A program made the translations under genes and the position numbers. Under the pieces are notes generated by a model. It was not told the origin of the DNA. It made no database searches and saw only the letters and a program-made list of their open reading frames with translations. 64,000 bases of DNA from Aureispira anguillae (GTDB taxonomy: Bacteria > Bacteroidota > Bacteroidia > Chitinophagales > Saprospiraceae): assembly GCF_026000115.1 (NCBI RefSeq), contig NZ_AP026867.1:6239001-6303000 (forward strand). The letters are read 5' to 3'. This document shows, in pieces, positions 9,384-18,506 of this stretch (position 1 is the stretch's first letter; each line of letters opens with the position of its first letter).

Positions 9384-9414
9384 TTATATAAACTTTAATA
9401 GGTAGCAAAAAAGC

Positions 9415-9939
9415 ATGGGTTGGATCAATGTAGAAATTAAGGCAAGCTGTTTGGATATAGAGAAACTAGCACAAATATTGGCGGAGCATCAAGCAGATTA
9501 TAAGGGAGAAGATCATCAGATTGATACTTATTTTAATGTGCCCAATGGGCGATTGAAATTAAGAGAAGGGAATATCGAAAATGCACTTATTCACTATCAT
9601 CGAGACAATCAAATAAAACCCAAAACCTCTTCAATTACTTATTATAAACCAGGGGATAGTAAGGATTTAAAAGCTACTTTAACAGAGGCCTTAGGTATAA
9701 AAATAGTTGTAGATAAAAGGCGAAAAATATTCTTTATTAATAATATTAAGTTTCATTTAGATCGAGTAAAGGAGCTTGGAACCTTTGTTGAAATAGAGGC
9801 TATTGATGAAAACGGAACAATCGGACAGGCATTGTTACAAAAACAGTGTTATCAATATATGGAAATATTGGGCATAGGGGAAGAAGATTTATTAGCGATC
9901 TCTTATAGTGATTTACTTTTAGAACAATCAATTGGCTAA
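9415..9939 (+). CDS. CYTH-domain protein (class IV adenylate cyclase/thiamine triphosphatase-like)
   Basis: 174 residues making up a whole CYTH domain. The N-terminal signature is normally ExExK. Here it reads N5-V-E7-I-K9, so the first acidic residue is replaced by Asn. Further family signs are the DTYFNVPNGRLKLREG strand-turn, the ITYYKPG strand, KRRKIFFINNIKFHLDRV, then LGTFVEIEAI, whose acidic residues normally bind metal. These enzymes hydrolyse or cyclise triphosphate groups (ATP to cAMP, ThTP, inorganic triphosphate), and the actual substrate is unknown. The 3' end overlaps the convergent comF-like gene by 12 bp. Confidence 0.8.
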   Translation: MGWINVEIKASCLDIEKLAQILAEHQADYKGEDHQIDTYFNVPNGRLKLREGNIENALIHYHRDNQIKPKTSSITYYKPGDSKDLKATLTEALGIKIVVDKRRKIFFINNIKFHLDRVKELGTFVEIEAIDENGTIGQALLQKQCYQYMEILGIGEEDLLAISYSDLLLEQSIG

Positions 9940-10635
9940 AGCGATTGCAACTATACTAACTTTTACTCCTCCTATTTCTAGTAATTTTTGAGCACAAGCT
10001 TCTAGTGTGGCCCCTGTTGTAATTACATCGTCAACAATAAGTAGATGCTTCCCTTTGAGGTCTTCTACTTGTTTAAGGCTAAATGCATTTTGCACATTAG
10101 AAAAACGGTCAAGCCGAGATTTTTTGGTTTGAGTTTCTGTATAATTAACTCTGTATAAATAGTCGCTAGACCATCTTTTTTGCATTCCGATGGCTAATCC
10201 CTCTGCAAACGCAGCTGCTTGATTGTACCCCCTTTGGTGTTCTTTTTTAGGATGCAAAGGGACAGGGATAATGCAGTTTATTGTATTGTAAGGGGCTGTT
10301 TCTTTTAGCATAGTCCCATACTGTTTTCCCAATTCTATTCCTATTTGCGGCTTGTTTTCATATTTTAATTGATGAATCAGGTGTTGCAACAATCCTCCCT
10401 TGTTAAATGCAAAACTTGTAGAAGCATGCTCTAAATCTATTCTTCCCCAAAAACGATCTAATACAGGATTGGGAGTTAAGGTATGATAATTAGTGGGACT
10501 TATGTGATAGGTACAATGAATACAGATACAAGTTTGTTTTGAGATTATTTTTTTTCCACAAGCTAGACAAAGTCTAGGGTAAATTAAATCACTAAAATTC
10601 TGTAACAAGGTAGAGATTTTTTGGAGTGTATTCAT
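9928..10635 (-). CDS. ComF family phosphoribosyltransferase-like protein
   Basis: 235 residues. The N-terminal Cys pattern LCLACGKKII...CICIHC forms the zinc-ribbon-like part. The middle carries HPKKEHQRGYNQA, and the C-terminal PRTase motif is LLIVDDVITTGATLEACA, the PRPP loop with the two adjacent Asp residues and TTGAT. These features define the ComF/GntX family, linked to DNA uptake in naturally competent bacteria and present in nearly all Bacteroidota, where the biochemical activity is unproven. It is transcribed convergently with the CYTH gene and divergently from the large surface protein gene. Confidence 0.88.
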   Translation of the reverse strand: MNTLQKISTLLQNFSDLIYPRLCLACGKKIISKQTCICIHCTYHISPTNYHTLTPNPVLDRFWGRIDLEHASTSFAFNKGGLLQHLIHQLKYENKPQIGIELGKQYGTMLKETAPYNTINCIIPVPLHPKKEHQRGYNQAAAFAEGLAIGMQKRWSSDYLYRVNYTETQTKKSRLDRFSNVQNAFSLKQVEDLKGKHLLIVDDVITTGATLEACAQKLLEIGGVKVSIVAIALAN

Positions 10636-10974
10636 TGCAAGAAATTGAGTAAATAGTTTAGATTGCTTTTTTTTGAAAAAAAAAGTACAAAAGGCTTATT
10701 TGTAATGTGTTGATAGCCATTGTTTTATGATAGCGGTGTGTTTTTGTTTTTTTTACTTTGATAATCAGTTGATTACACTGTTGGTACTCAAAGATATAAA
10801 AAAAAACACATTATTATATGGATAATAAAAGAATGGATTTTTGTCTTTTTTTTGAAATAAAAGAATGCGATATTGGTTAAATAACTAATAATATATGGTT
10901 TTTCTGCGTTTAAAGTAGTAAATTTAATGTTCGCCCAATGTGACACTAAATTTTTCACTAACTATATTATTATT
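10636..10974. other. intergenic region between divergent genes
   Basis: A 339-bp, very AT-rich gap between the 5' ends of the comF-like gene and the repeat-rich surface protein gene. It must contain both promoters. I see no RNA gene and no convincing -33/-7 pair that I could fix with confidence. Confidence 0.4.
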
Positions 10975-12978
10975 ATGAATAAAAAATATACTATAACCCT
11001 AGCGGCTGCCTTGTTAGGCTTTTTACCTATTAATGCGCAGAATGTCGGAATAGGTACTGCCACTCCAACTGCTAAATTACATGTTAACCAAACAGCAGGG
11101 GTAGATGGTATTCTGGTAGACCATGCAGGTGCAGCAGGCAATTCGTTAGAGTTAGTACCTACTAATACGGCTAATGGCAGTTCAGCACTTTGGATTAGAA
11201 ATGGTTCGGCTGGGGCAGGAATCAATAACGAAATGTTGAATGCAGCGAGTACCTCTAGTTCGATTATCTCTAATAATGCAGGATTAGGAGTTGGATTAAA
11301 TATTCTCCAAACCAATACAGGGGCAACAGGTGCAGGGGTAAGAATAGATCAGGATGGGACAGGAGCTTTTTCCAGAGGAGTTGATATGTACTTAGATGCT
11401 GCGAATAGTGCAACGGGATATACTTTATTTCATTCAGGAACAGGGGCAGGGTTTTACATGGAGTTGAGCGAAGCTACAAATGCTGCTATAGGTTATGATT
11501 TGCGTCATTCAGGAACAGGTAGAGGGACCTATACTGATTTATCGAATGCGGCTAACGGTTCAACAGGCTCTGCTTTGTATCATGCAGGGACTGGTCGTGG
11601 ATTGTATACAACATTAACAAATTCTGCGAATGCAGCAACGGGAACAGCCTTGTATCATTCAGGAACAGGTATTGGAACAGAAGTAGGGATTTTAAATACA
11701 GCAAGTACGAATATGGCTTCATCCATCTTTCATGATGGATTGGGAAGAGGTCAACAGATTGTTTTGGGAAATACCACCACACAAGCAACAGGTCTAAGTA
11801 TTTTTCATCGAGGGGATGGAACAGGACAGTATATTACAGTAAGTGATGCCGCAGCGACTAGGAATAGTTTAGGTTTAATTGTGAATTATAATGGTACTGG
11901 AGGAGGCACAGCAGGTGGAGGTAATGCTGTTGAAATTCAGCATTATGGCAATAATGGCAATGCTGTTGATTTATTTATGGGAGATCCTACAGCAGCAGCA
12001 GGTCCTACCAATACTACTTCAGAATATGCCTCATTATCTATTACTCATATGGCGACAGGAACTTCTCCAACAGCAGGGCTTTCTAAATCTGCCATTAGTG
12101 CTTCTAATAATAGTGCAGATCCTACGATCTTAGTAAATAACAACGGTTCAAATGACGGTGATGGTATCAATGTATTTATTACACCAGTAACGGCTAATTC
12201 AGGATCTACAGCTCAAGCTAGAGGGATTTATTCTCAAGCAGTAGATGCTAATGCAGGAGAAGGAATAGGGGTTTATGGATTTGGGGGAGATATGGGAGTT
12301 ATTGGGTACGCTAGTGGAGGAAGTGGATTTGGATTGTATTCTTTTGCTAATTCTGGATCTGCTGGTGTTAAATCGTTTCATATCGATCACCCCTTAGATC
12401 CTGAGAATAAAACCTTGAGTCACTATTCAGTAGAATCGAATGAGGTATTAAATATGTATAGAGGAGTTGTTCAGCTCGATGCTAATGGACAAGCAGAAGT
12501 AAATTTACCCGATTATTTTGATGCTACTAATACGAATCCAAGTTATCAATTAACGGCTATTGGTACGGCGACACAACCTTATATTGCTTCAGAAATTAAT
12601 AATAATAAATTTATGATAGTTGGAGCTCCAAATACCAAAGTTTCTTGGACTGTTTATGCTCAACGGAATGACCCTACTGCGCAATATTTTATGGAAAAAT
12701 ACAACATTTCTGAATCTGTTCGAGCGAAGCGACCTCAGGATGTCGGCAAATATATAACTCCAGAGGCTTATGGGAAAGATAGAACGCATAGTACGGTTTA
12801 TGATCCTGCTCTGGATAAGAATTACAAAGAACGAGATATGTTTGTAAAACAGCAAAAAGCAATGTCAATTGAGCGTATCCAAGAATCTTCAAAAAACAGT
12901 AAAGGAGAAGAACGAGAAGAAAAAGAACCTAAGGGACAAGAAGTTGCACCGAGTAAGGAGGTTGTTGAGTCTAAATAA
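10975..12978 (+). CDS. repeat-rich secreted fibre-like surface protein
   Basis: About 667 residues from the ATG at 10975, chosen because it begins a signal peptide (MNKKYTITLAAALLGFLPINAQ). An upstream in-frame ATG at 10927 adds 16 unlikely residues. After the signal comes NVGIGTATPTAKLHVNQTAG, the motif that opens many trimeric tail-fibre-like Bacteroidota surface proteins. About seven or eight tandem units of 27-28 residues follow, built on (L/I)(Y/F)H(S/A)GTGxGxYxxLSNAANxxTG, between about residues 120 and 350. The C-terminal ~60 residues are highly charged (KGEEREEKEPKGQEV). No T9SS sorting domain is visible. It is ended by a strong terminator. Confidence 0.8.
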   Translation: MNKKYTITLAAALLGFLPINAQNVGIGTATPTAKLHVNQTAGVDGILVDHAGAAGNSLELVPTNTANGSSALWIRNGSAGAGINNEMLNAASTSSSIISNNAGLGVGLNILQTNTGATGAGVRIDQDGTGAFSRGVDMYLDAANSATGYTLFHSGTGAGFYMELSEATNAAIGYDLRHSGTGRGTYTDLSNAANGSTGSALYHAGTGRGLYTTLTNSANAATGTALYHSGTGIGTEVGILNTASTNMASSIFHDGLGRGQQIVLGNTTTQATGLSIFHRGDGTGQYITVSDAAATRNSLGLIVNYNGTGGGTAGGGNAVEIQHYGNNGNAVDLFMGDPTAAAGPTNTTSEYASLSITHMATGTSPTAGLSKSAISASNNSADPTILVNNNGSNDGDGINVFITPVTANSGSTAQARGIYSQAVDANAGEGIGVYGFGGDMGVIGYASGGSGFGLYSFANSGSAGVKSFHIDHPLDPENKTLSHYSVESNEVLNMYRGVVQLDANGQAEVNLPDYFDATNTNPSYQLTAIGTATQPYIASEINNNKFMIVGAPNTKVSWTVYAQRNDPTAQYFMEKYNISESVRAKRPQDVGKYITPEAYGKDRTHSTVYDPALDKNYKERDMFVKQQKAMSIERIQESSKNSKGEEREEKEPKGQEVAPSKEVVESK

Positions 12979-12983
12979 TAAAA

Positions 12984-13020
12984 AAAACGCAATGATTGTT
13001 ATCATTGCGTTTTTTCTTTT
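12984..13020 (+). terminator. intrinsic terminator after the surface protein gene
   Basis: A perfect stem with left arm 12984-12996 and right arm 13001-13013 (core CGCAATGAT / ATCATTGCG) around TGTT, with an A-run before and a T-run after. It can also serve the convergent minus-strand gene ending at 13033. Confidence 0.9.
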
Positions 13021-13032
13021 TGCAAAGCAATT

Positions 13033-13440
13033 CTAGTTGTCTGCAATCTTAAAAACTAGAGCCTTCCCCTGTTTATCTACGAGTTTGATCGATCCAAAAG
13101 AGACATCAGAAAGCGTAAATTCAATTTTAAACTCATCTTCATCTATCGGATCATTAATTAGTGTGAGCGTAGCTTGGTTGTTGGTAATCTCCCAATTTCC
13201 ATACACCAAGTTTTCACCATCTAAGTTGCCTTCAAAAGATCCATTGATGTTTAAATCTAGATACATTTTTCCATTTTCCCATTTGTGTGCTAACAGTAGA
13301 TAGGTATCTGCTGCTTCATTATTTAGAGGATGAGAATTGTGCTCAAAAGGGAGTATAGAATTGTTATTGGCGAATATATTAGATACTAATGCAAGTGATA
13401 AGAACATTAGAACAATTAGTGAAAGTACGTTTTTACCCAT
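13033..13440 (-). CDS. secreted lipocalin-like protein, single domain
   Basis: 135 residues with a signal peptide (GKNVLSLIVLMFLSLALVSNIFAN). The mature part is one ~85-residue module: LLAHKWENGKMYLDLNING, SFEGNL, LVYGNWEITNNQATLTL, IKLVDKQGKALVFKI. The pattern K-W-x-N-G-x-x-Y-x-D-L...G-S-F...G-x-W resembles lipocalin-like proteins of this phylum. The same module occurs twice in the neighbouring gene at 13735-14421, so the two genes are paralogues. Function is unknown. It converges on the surface protein gene. Confidence 0.7.
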   Translation of the reverse strand: MGKNVLSLIVLMFLSLALVSNIFANNNSILPFEHNSHPLNNEAADTYLLLAHKWENGKMYLDLNINGSFEGNLDGENLVYGNWEITNNQATLTLINDPIDEDEFKIEFTLSDVSFGSIKLVDKQGKALVFKIADN

Positions 13441-13734
13441 AATTTGTTGTGTGTTAAGTTATAATATTCAAAAACATTTTAAGTAGTAAAGGGACGTTAT
13501 ATATCTTTACGTAAATGAATTAAAAAAGTTAATTAAATATAGATTTTTAGCTGTTATCATTTTTTATTGATACTAAATTGATCTTTTTGATACCCTAAAT
13601 GTTTTATTATACTTTGTATTTCAGGTACAAAGGTATTATTTGCTTTCTTTTTTAAGAAAAATAATACATTAAATTTGCATCAACAAATATTTAATAAATG
13701 ATTTTTTTATCCATTCGTAATCAAGTTATTTCTA
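13441..13734. other. intergenic region between the two lipocalin-like genes
   Basis: About 294 bp, extremely AT-rich. It contains the upstream region of the gene ending at 13033. I see no open frame, RNA or strong hairpin. Confidence 0.4.
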
Positions 13735-14421
13735 CTAATTAAGCTTGTGTTTTGGTTTAGAAAAAAGCTGAATAATGTTTCCTGTCGGGTCAAGCATCAC
13801 TAATTTGTTATGAGTTAAGCTAATTAATTGATAGGTTTTATTAAAAAACACTTCTTGGGTTTTGCTGTCTATTTGAACTAATTTTAGTGTTTTTTTACTT
13901 TCTATTTCGGAAGAAAAGCCCCACTTCCCACTGATGTCATGGTGATTGATAGAAGCCTCAAATGTTCCTAGTGGGTTAAGGTCAATATACCCTTGTTCAA
14001 ATACCCATTTTTGAGAAAGAAGCCTAGATAGTGCTAGTTCAGAAGTTATAAATAGTAGTTCTTCACCTTCCTGATTTTGCAAAACCATATTATGACTAGA
14101 AATAGCTACAATGGTATATTCTACCTTAAAACTTTTGCCTTTACCTTCTAGCATTTGCTCTTCTTTTAGGATCAATTTTTTCTGATCTTTAGACATAGCC
14201 CAAATACCTTCGATTAAGTTAGACTGATCTAATTTTGCATAGAAAGAGCCATCAATTTTTAGATCAATGTAAATTTCTCCATTGACCCATTTACGCATTA
14301 ATAGAGGTTCGGTCTTTTTTTCGGAGTTATTGAAGTTTACTTTTTTACAGATAGAAGGAGTGGCTATAAGCCCATGATTAAAAGCAAGTAATAGGATGAA
14401 AAATAAAATTGGCGTTTTCAT
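13735..14421 (-). CDS. secreted lipocalin-like protein, tandem domain duplication
   Basis: 228 residues. A signal peptide (MKTPILFFILLLAFNHG) is followed by two copies of the module found singly in the neighbour. Copy 1 begins LLMRKWVNGEIYIDLKIDG and has IEGIWAMSKDQKKLILKEE. Copy 2 begins LLSQKWVFEQGYIDLNPLG and has ISGKWGFSSEIESKKTLKLV. Both end in a strand of the type NxxVLxxxxGxxLLF. The family is probably extracytoplasmic beta-barrel binding proteins, with ligand unknown. The duplication is internal and intact, with no frameshift. Confidence 0.7.
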   Translation of the reverse strand: MKTPILFFILLLAFNHGLIATPSICKKVNFNNSEKKTEPLLMRKWVNGEIYIDLKIDGSFYAKLDQSNLIEGIWAMSKDQKKLILKEEQMLEGKGKSFKVEYTIVAISSHNMVLQNQEGEELLFITSELALSRLLSQKWVFEQGYIDLNPLGTFEASINHHDISGKWGFSSEIESKKTLKLVQIDSKTQEVFFNKTYQLISLTHNKLVMLDPTGNIIQLFSKPKHKLN

Positions 14422-14565
14422 TTATAGTGTATGTTTATTAAGTTAAATTAAGTGTACTACAAATGTAAAGGAGTTATTTATAAAAAGCAATTTTTATTTA
14501 GACTAATTCTAAATAAAAATGAAAAATATTCTTTATCCCAATTAAAAAATGACAAAATGTAACGG

Positions 14566-14601
14566 CATAAAAAAACCTCTAATTCGTGAAGAATTAGAGG
14601 T
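14566..14601 (-). terminator. intrinsic terminator after the T9SS protein gene
   Basis: An 11-bp perfect stem ACCTCTAATTC / GAATTAGAGGT (14575-14585 with 14591-14601). On the minus strand the hairpin is followed by a T-run. It lies about 40 bp downstream of the minus-strand gene ending at 14643. Confidence 0.9.
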
Positions 14602-14642
14602 CAAAATAATAGTTACCGCATTTGCAAAATTAAATTATAGAC

Positions 14643-16784
14643 TTATTTTTTGATAATACGTTGTGTTGTTGCACCCTTATCTGTTTTAGCTGTAATAAAA
14701 TAAACTCCAGCGGGAAATTGCTCTACATTAAAGGTTTGAGTTTCTTCTGTTACATTATCGCTATCCGCTATAAAGATTACACGACCAGAAACGTCTGTCA
14801 TAATGTATTGTACATTGGTTGCTTCCTCAAACTTCACTTCTACGTTAAGTATGGTGTTGGTTGGATTAGGATAAGCAGACATTTCGGCAGCTTCATTAGT
14901 AGCGATTATTGGAGTAGTGCTATTATAGACAGGAGGCATATGAATTCCAATAGAAGGAACATAACCACCGCCAAAACCATCTGCAAACCAAGATACGCTA
15001 CCTGCTGCATCTGTATTCATAGATGGAGAAGGATTAATAACGGTATCTGCTCTAGACATGAGTCTATTCATGTAATAATTGTATTGGTCAGAACCAATCC
15101 ACAGTGCAGTAGTAGCCGTAAAAGTAGCAGCTCCACCAAGCACAGCAGGATTTTGAAGAACAGAAACATAGTAGAACCCATGGTCAGCTAAGTTAGGCAT
15201 CGCACCACCAGAAGAAGGATCAACTAGGCTAGATACTGTTCCTAAAGCAAAATCACCACCAGCAACCGTTGTTCCTAGACCTGTTAGGTTAGCTGTTCCT
15301 ACTCCAATATGAAGCAATTCATCGCTATCTAAAAGACCATCTGAAGGGCTTGCACCAGATCCATCTGTTAATTTGTAAACATTTACAAATACAGTTTGTG
15401 ATGCATTCCCAGTATAACCATTAGGTACTTGATAACGGAAATCAATAGAATCAATTCTTAGATTATTGGTCATTCCTTTAGGGAAATAATAAACAGAACC
15501 ATATTCAAAAGCACTAAATACACCAGATGCATTTGCTGGGAACATACCTCTAGAAGCAAAAACTCTAAGGTCAGAAGCAGCTCTTCTTGCTTTTGAAATA
15601 TAGCTTGTACCTGAACCAGTTATGGTGAAGGTATGACGAACAGTATCGTTTGCTGCATTGCCATCTATTTTGTTGTGTGTTAACCAGTAACGAACTCTGT
15701 AGTTACCCTTTTTGTTTTGGATAAAACTGATGTCTCTTAAATACTCAATAAAAGGAGTACCTACTTGATCGCCAGCTTCGAGTGTATCGATATTCATGGT
15801 ATCTAGATAAACATCAAAAGTAGGAGCATTTGTTACTTCATCATAATAATCAATAGCTACATAAATTCTAGCGCTATCTTGTGGATAAAGTGTTTTAGCA
15901 CCATAGTTAATCACCTTTCCACCCCAGAACCACTCTTTGGTATTGGTTGGATCAAGATTAGAGAGTGCTTGATAGCGATTGCCTCCAATTTTTGCAAAAT
16001 CACCACTACCAGAGATTAAGTTACTATTTGGGTCAGGAAGTCCCCAAGCAATATCGTATTCTGGTGCTGTTTCGATGGTCACATCATCGATCATTGCATA
16101 ATAGTAATTGCCTTCGAAAGTAAATCGAACACGAGATTGGCTTAAGTTGGCAACTCCAGCCGTTACATTTGACAATAAAACACGAATTAATTTAGGATCA
16201 GAAGAACCTTGTAAAATTTGATAGTCAGAAGGAGTACTCCAAGTCAAACCATCGTCGGTAGACATAGAGACACTTAGTTCAGTGATGTCATGATCTCTGA
16301 ATTCAGAAAAGAATTGAACAACAAGAGCACTATCGGTATAACCAGATAAATCAATTCTAGGAGAAATCAATTCTCCTCGGTGACCTGCTGGAGAGGTACC
16401 TGTACCTTGTGCACTCGTTCCATTATTATCCATGAAACCAGAATCAAAAATAGCAACACCATTTGTTCTTGTAGGCGAAGGCATAGGCGTATTGCCTGCA
16501 TAGTACCCTTGAGAATAACCTAGTGTACTTCTCGTCCAATAAGCCGCACCTGGGTTTACTGTAGAAGTTGTTGCACTTTGGTTTTCAAAAACAGATAGTG
16601 CAGTCCACGTGGTAGCGGAGTAAGAACCTGCTGTTCCTGTTTGAGTAAATGCATTTTGGAATTCTCCATCTGCCTGACCCGCAGAAGCGCCTGCGCCCCA
16701 TACTTTAGTTTGTGCATTAGCTCCTATTGAATATAGGCTTGCAAGTGCTAATGCGCAAACAAACATGAGATTAGATCTAATCAT
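14643..16784 (-). CDS. T9SS-secreted protein with type A sorting domain
   Basis: 713 residues. A signal peptide (SNLMFVCALALASLYSIGANAQ) opens the protein and a T9SS C-terminal sorting domain closes it. The sorting domain reads SAYPNPTNTILNVEV, then YIMTDVSGRVIF, then FPAGVYFITAKTDKGATTQRIIKK in segments, as expected for type A. The N-terminal ~240 residues have a jelly-roll/MAM-like look with LSGYTDSALVVQFFSEFRDHD and FTFEGNYYYAMIDDVTIE, a common extracellular adhesion or carbohydrate-binding arrangement. No catalytic motif is evident. Export across the outer membrane through the type IX system and attachment or release at the surface is expected from the family. Confidence 0.85.
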   Translation of the reverse strand: MIRSNLMFVCALALASLYSIGANAQTKVWGAGASAGQADGEFQNAFTQTGTAGSYSATTWTALSVFENQSATTSTVNPGAAYWTRSTLGYSQGYYAGNTPMPSPTRTNGVAIFDSGFMDNNGTSAQGTGTSPAGHRGELISPRIDLSGYTDSALVVQFFSEFRDHDITELSVSMSTDDGLTWSTPSDYQILQGSSDPKLIRVLLSNVTAGVANLSQSRVRFTFEGNYYYAMIDDVTIETAPEYDIAWGLPDPNSNLISGSGDFAKIGGNRYQALSNLDPTNTKEWFWGGKVINYGAKTLYPQDSARIYVAIDYYDEVTNAPTFDVYLDTMNIDTLEAGDQVGTPFIEYLRDISFIQNKKGNYRVRYWLTHNKIDGNAANDTVRHTFTITGSGTSYISKARRAASDLRVFASRGMFPANASGVFSAFEYGSVYYFPKGMTNNLRIDSIDFRYQVPNGYTGNASQTVFVNVYKLTDGSGASPSDGLLDSDELLHIGVGTANLTGLGTTVAGGDFALGTVSSLVDPSSGGAMPNLADHGFYYVSVLQNPAVLGGAATFTATTALWIGSDQYNYYMNRLMSRADTVINPSPSMNTDAAGSVSWFADGFGGGYVPSIGIHMPPVYNSTTPIIATNEAAEMSAYPNPTNTILNVEVKFEEATNVQYIMTDVSGRVIFIADSDNVTEETQTFNVEQFPAGVYFITAKTDKGATTQRIIKK

Positions 16785-17303
16785 AATGTCTGTAATTTAA
16801 AAAGTTAGCAAAATTTGTACTGTTATTCAGAGACTTATTAAAATCTATAAGTCATACTGTCTTTTTTAATGTAATGTGACTCTGTACTGTAAATTTAGAG
16901 GCTTTGAATACGATTTATTGGTATAGTTGACTAGACTATTTAAGAATGTTCGGAAGATGGGAAAGAGTTGTTTGTATGCCTAATCGTCCCCACGAAGCTG
17001 CATTTTAAAAATTAACCTCTAAACCACCTTTCCTACTAATTCTAAGCAATAAATAATAATTAAAAATTTAATAAGTAAACAAGTAATATTTTATAGTTTA
17101 AAACCTTTGTAAATAATAGTGGTCTTGCGACCACTATTATTGTATAAAATAGGTTTGCAAGCAATTTGTGTAATGAATTTCTTTTTCAAATGCTAAGGTT
17201 TAGCCAAAGCGATGCCTAATCAATAAAATTGATCGTGATAAACGCTTTATGGATTAAATGAATTCGCAGGCTACAGAAGAGCATCACTTCTGCAAAATAA
17301 ATG
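16785..17303. other. intergenic region (519 bp)
   Basis: No open frame. It holds the promoter region of the 713-residue T9SS gene (near 16785-16950) and a strong inverted repeat at 17112-17141. The rest is AT-rich and featureless to me. Confidence 0.4.
17112..17141 (-). terminator. strong hairpin without a clear T-run, possible terminator
   Basis: A 13-bp perfect stem AATAATAGTGGTC / GACCACTATTATT closes a TTGC loop. It lies 163 bp downstream of the stop of the minus-strand gene 17304-18506. The flanking sequence has no good T-run on either strand, so it may be a processing or stabilising hairpin rather than a terminator. Confidence 0.45.
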
Positions 17304-18506
17304 CTATCGAACAACTAATTTTCCTGTATGGATTGGTGCTCCATCGCCAGTGATTTGATAGAAATAAACTCCCTGACTAAGGTTGTCTCTTTCTTTATCA
17401 ACTGTTATTTGTTGTTGTTCTTGAACTTGTAGTACTTTAATTACTTGACCAGCAACATTTATAATTTGAACTTGAGTTATTTGATGAACAGCTCCAGTTA
17501 TATTAATGGTTGTTGTTCGGTCAAAAGGATTTGGTGAAATATTCACTGAAACGATCGCTGTATTCTTTTTATCAGTATGGGACAATTCAGCAGAATTTAC
17601 ACCAGTATTTTTATTGTTGTCTGAAGTGTAATAGAATGTTTTATATTTTAGAGCAGTCATTACATCTTTAGAAGAAATATTTATTGTATTAACAGAGGCA
17701 GAATTATTATTATTATTAGCGCCTCCATTGCTCTGTGTAATATCGTTGCAAAATTCAGAAGAGGACAAACTCTGAATTGTTATCCCTGCGGTATTATTAT
17801 CATTTCCAGAAGTATGACTAGTACTTCCTTTGTCGCTATTTGTACTATTAGTATTGTTATTTGAAGAGGTATTGACCGTAGCCGAAGTACCAGATCCTGG
17901 ACCATGACCAACGATATGCAATAAACTGTCCCATGAAGGTCGGTTGTCTAGAAAAACATGATCTTCAAATATAGAATTAGATGTAGTTTGACCTAGCAGA
18001 TCATTGGCTGACATATGGCGTTGTGCTTGGATTGCAGCTACCGTAATAGTTGTGTTTCCATTGTTATTTCCGTTATTATGACTGATGTAATGATCAATCA
18101 TTGCTTGACATGGATCATCAGGGTATATATGAACCTTTGTACAATGTATTTGATCGGCTGAATTCGGAATCTCTACAAAAAACTCAGAACAATCTGAATT
18201 CATTACATCCCCTAAATCAAAGGTATACTTATTTCCTAATTGGAAAGTAACAGGTATTGTTGATTTTAGTAGGTTTAATCCATTTGCTATTTCTATTTCA
18301 ACATAAGCACCATTCGCAATTGCATTACCATGATTGCAATAAGAAATGCTATATAAACCATTGCTGTTAGTGGCAGTAATATTCACCTCCATCAAAGGGC
18401 AATAGCTATTACCTTGTTGGAAATTAGTAGTGACAAGTGTTTGAGCCACTGACACATTATACATAAAACTGGCAATGAAGATAAAAAAGAGTATAGTGGG
18501 CTTCAT
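17304..18506 (-). CDS. Asn/Ser/Thr-rich T9SS-secreted protein
   Basis: 400 residues. A signal peptide (MKPTILFFIFIASFMYNVSVAQ) leads into an Ig/DUF11-like beta domain (about 25-125), a low-complexity linker rich in Asn, Ser and Thr (about 140-260, e.g. HNNGNNNGNTTI and NTSSNNNTNSTNS), and a C-terminal sorting domain beginning SVNISPNPFDRTTTINI and ending GAPIHTGKLVVR. The linker could be glycosylated or simply flexible. Function is unknown. It is preceded by a long upstream gap shared with a divergent gene. Confidence 0.8.
   Translation of the reverse strand: MKPTILFFIFIASFMYNVSVAQTLVTTNFQQGNSYCPLMEVNITATNSNGLYSISYCNHGNAIANGAYVEIEIANGLNLLKSTIPVTFQLGNKYTFDLGDVMNSDCSEFFVEIPNSADQIHCTKVHIYPDDPCQAMIDHYISHNNGNNNGNTTITVAAIQAQRHMSANDLLGQTTSNSIFEDHVFLDNRPSWDSLLHIVGHGPGSGTSATVNTSSNNNTNSTNSDKGSTSHTSGNDNNTAGITIQSLSSSEFCNDITQSNGGANNNNNSASVNTINISSKDVMTALKYKTFYYTSDNNKNTGVNSAELSHTDKKNTAIVSVNISPNPFDRTTTINITGAVHQITQVQIINVAGQVIKVLQVQEQQQITVDKERDNLSQGVYFYQITGDGAPIHTGKLVVR

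Noticed and set aside
11380-11900. tandem repeats that might be read as a CRISPR array
   Set aside because: The repeats are in-frame protein repeats of about 81-84 bases with drift at synonymous positions and no spacer structure.
14661-15191. 176-codon open frame antisense to the T9SS gene
   Set aside because: It is Cys/Ser/Asn-rich, typical of the antisense reading of a Thr/Gly/Ala-rich surface protein gene, and has no start context. The sense frame has a signal peptide and sorting domain.
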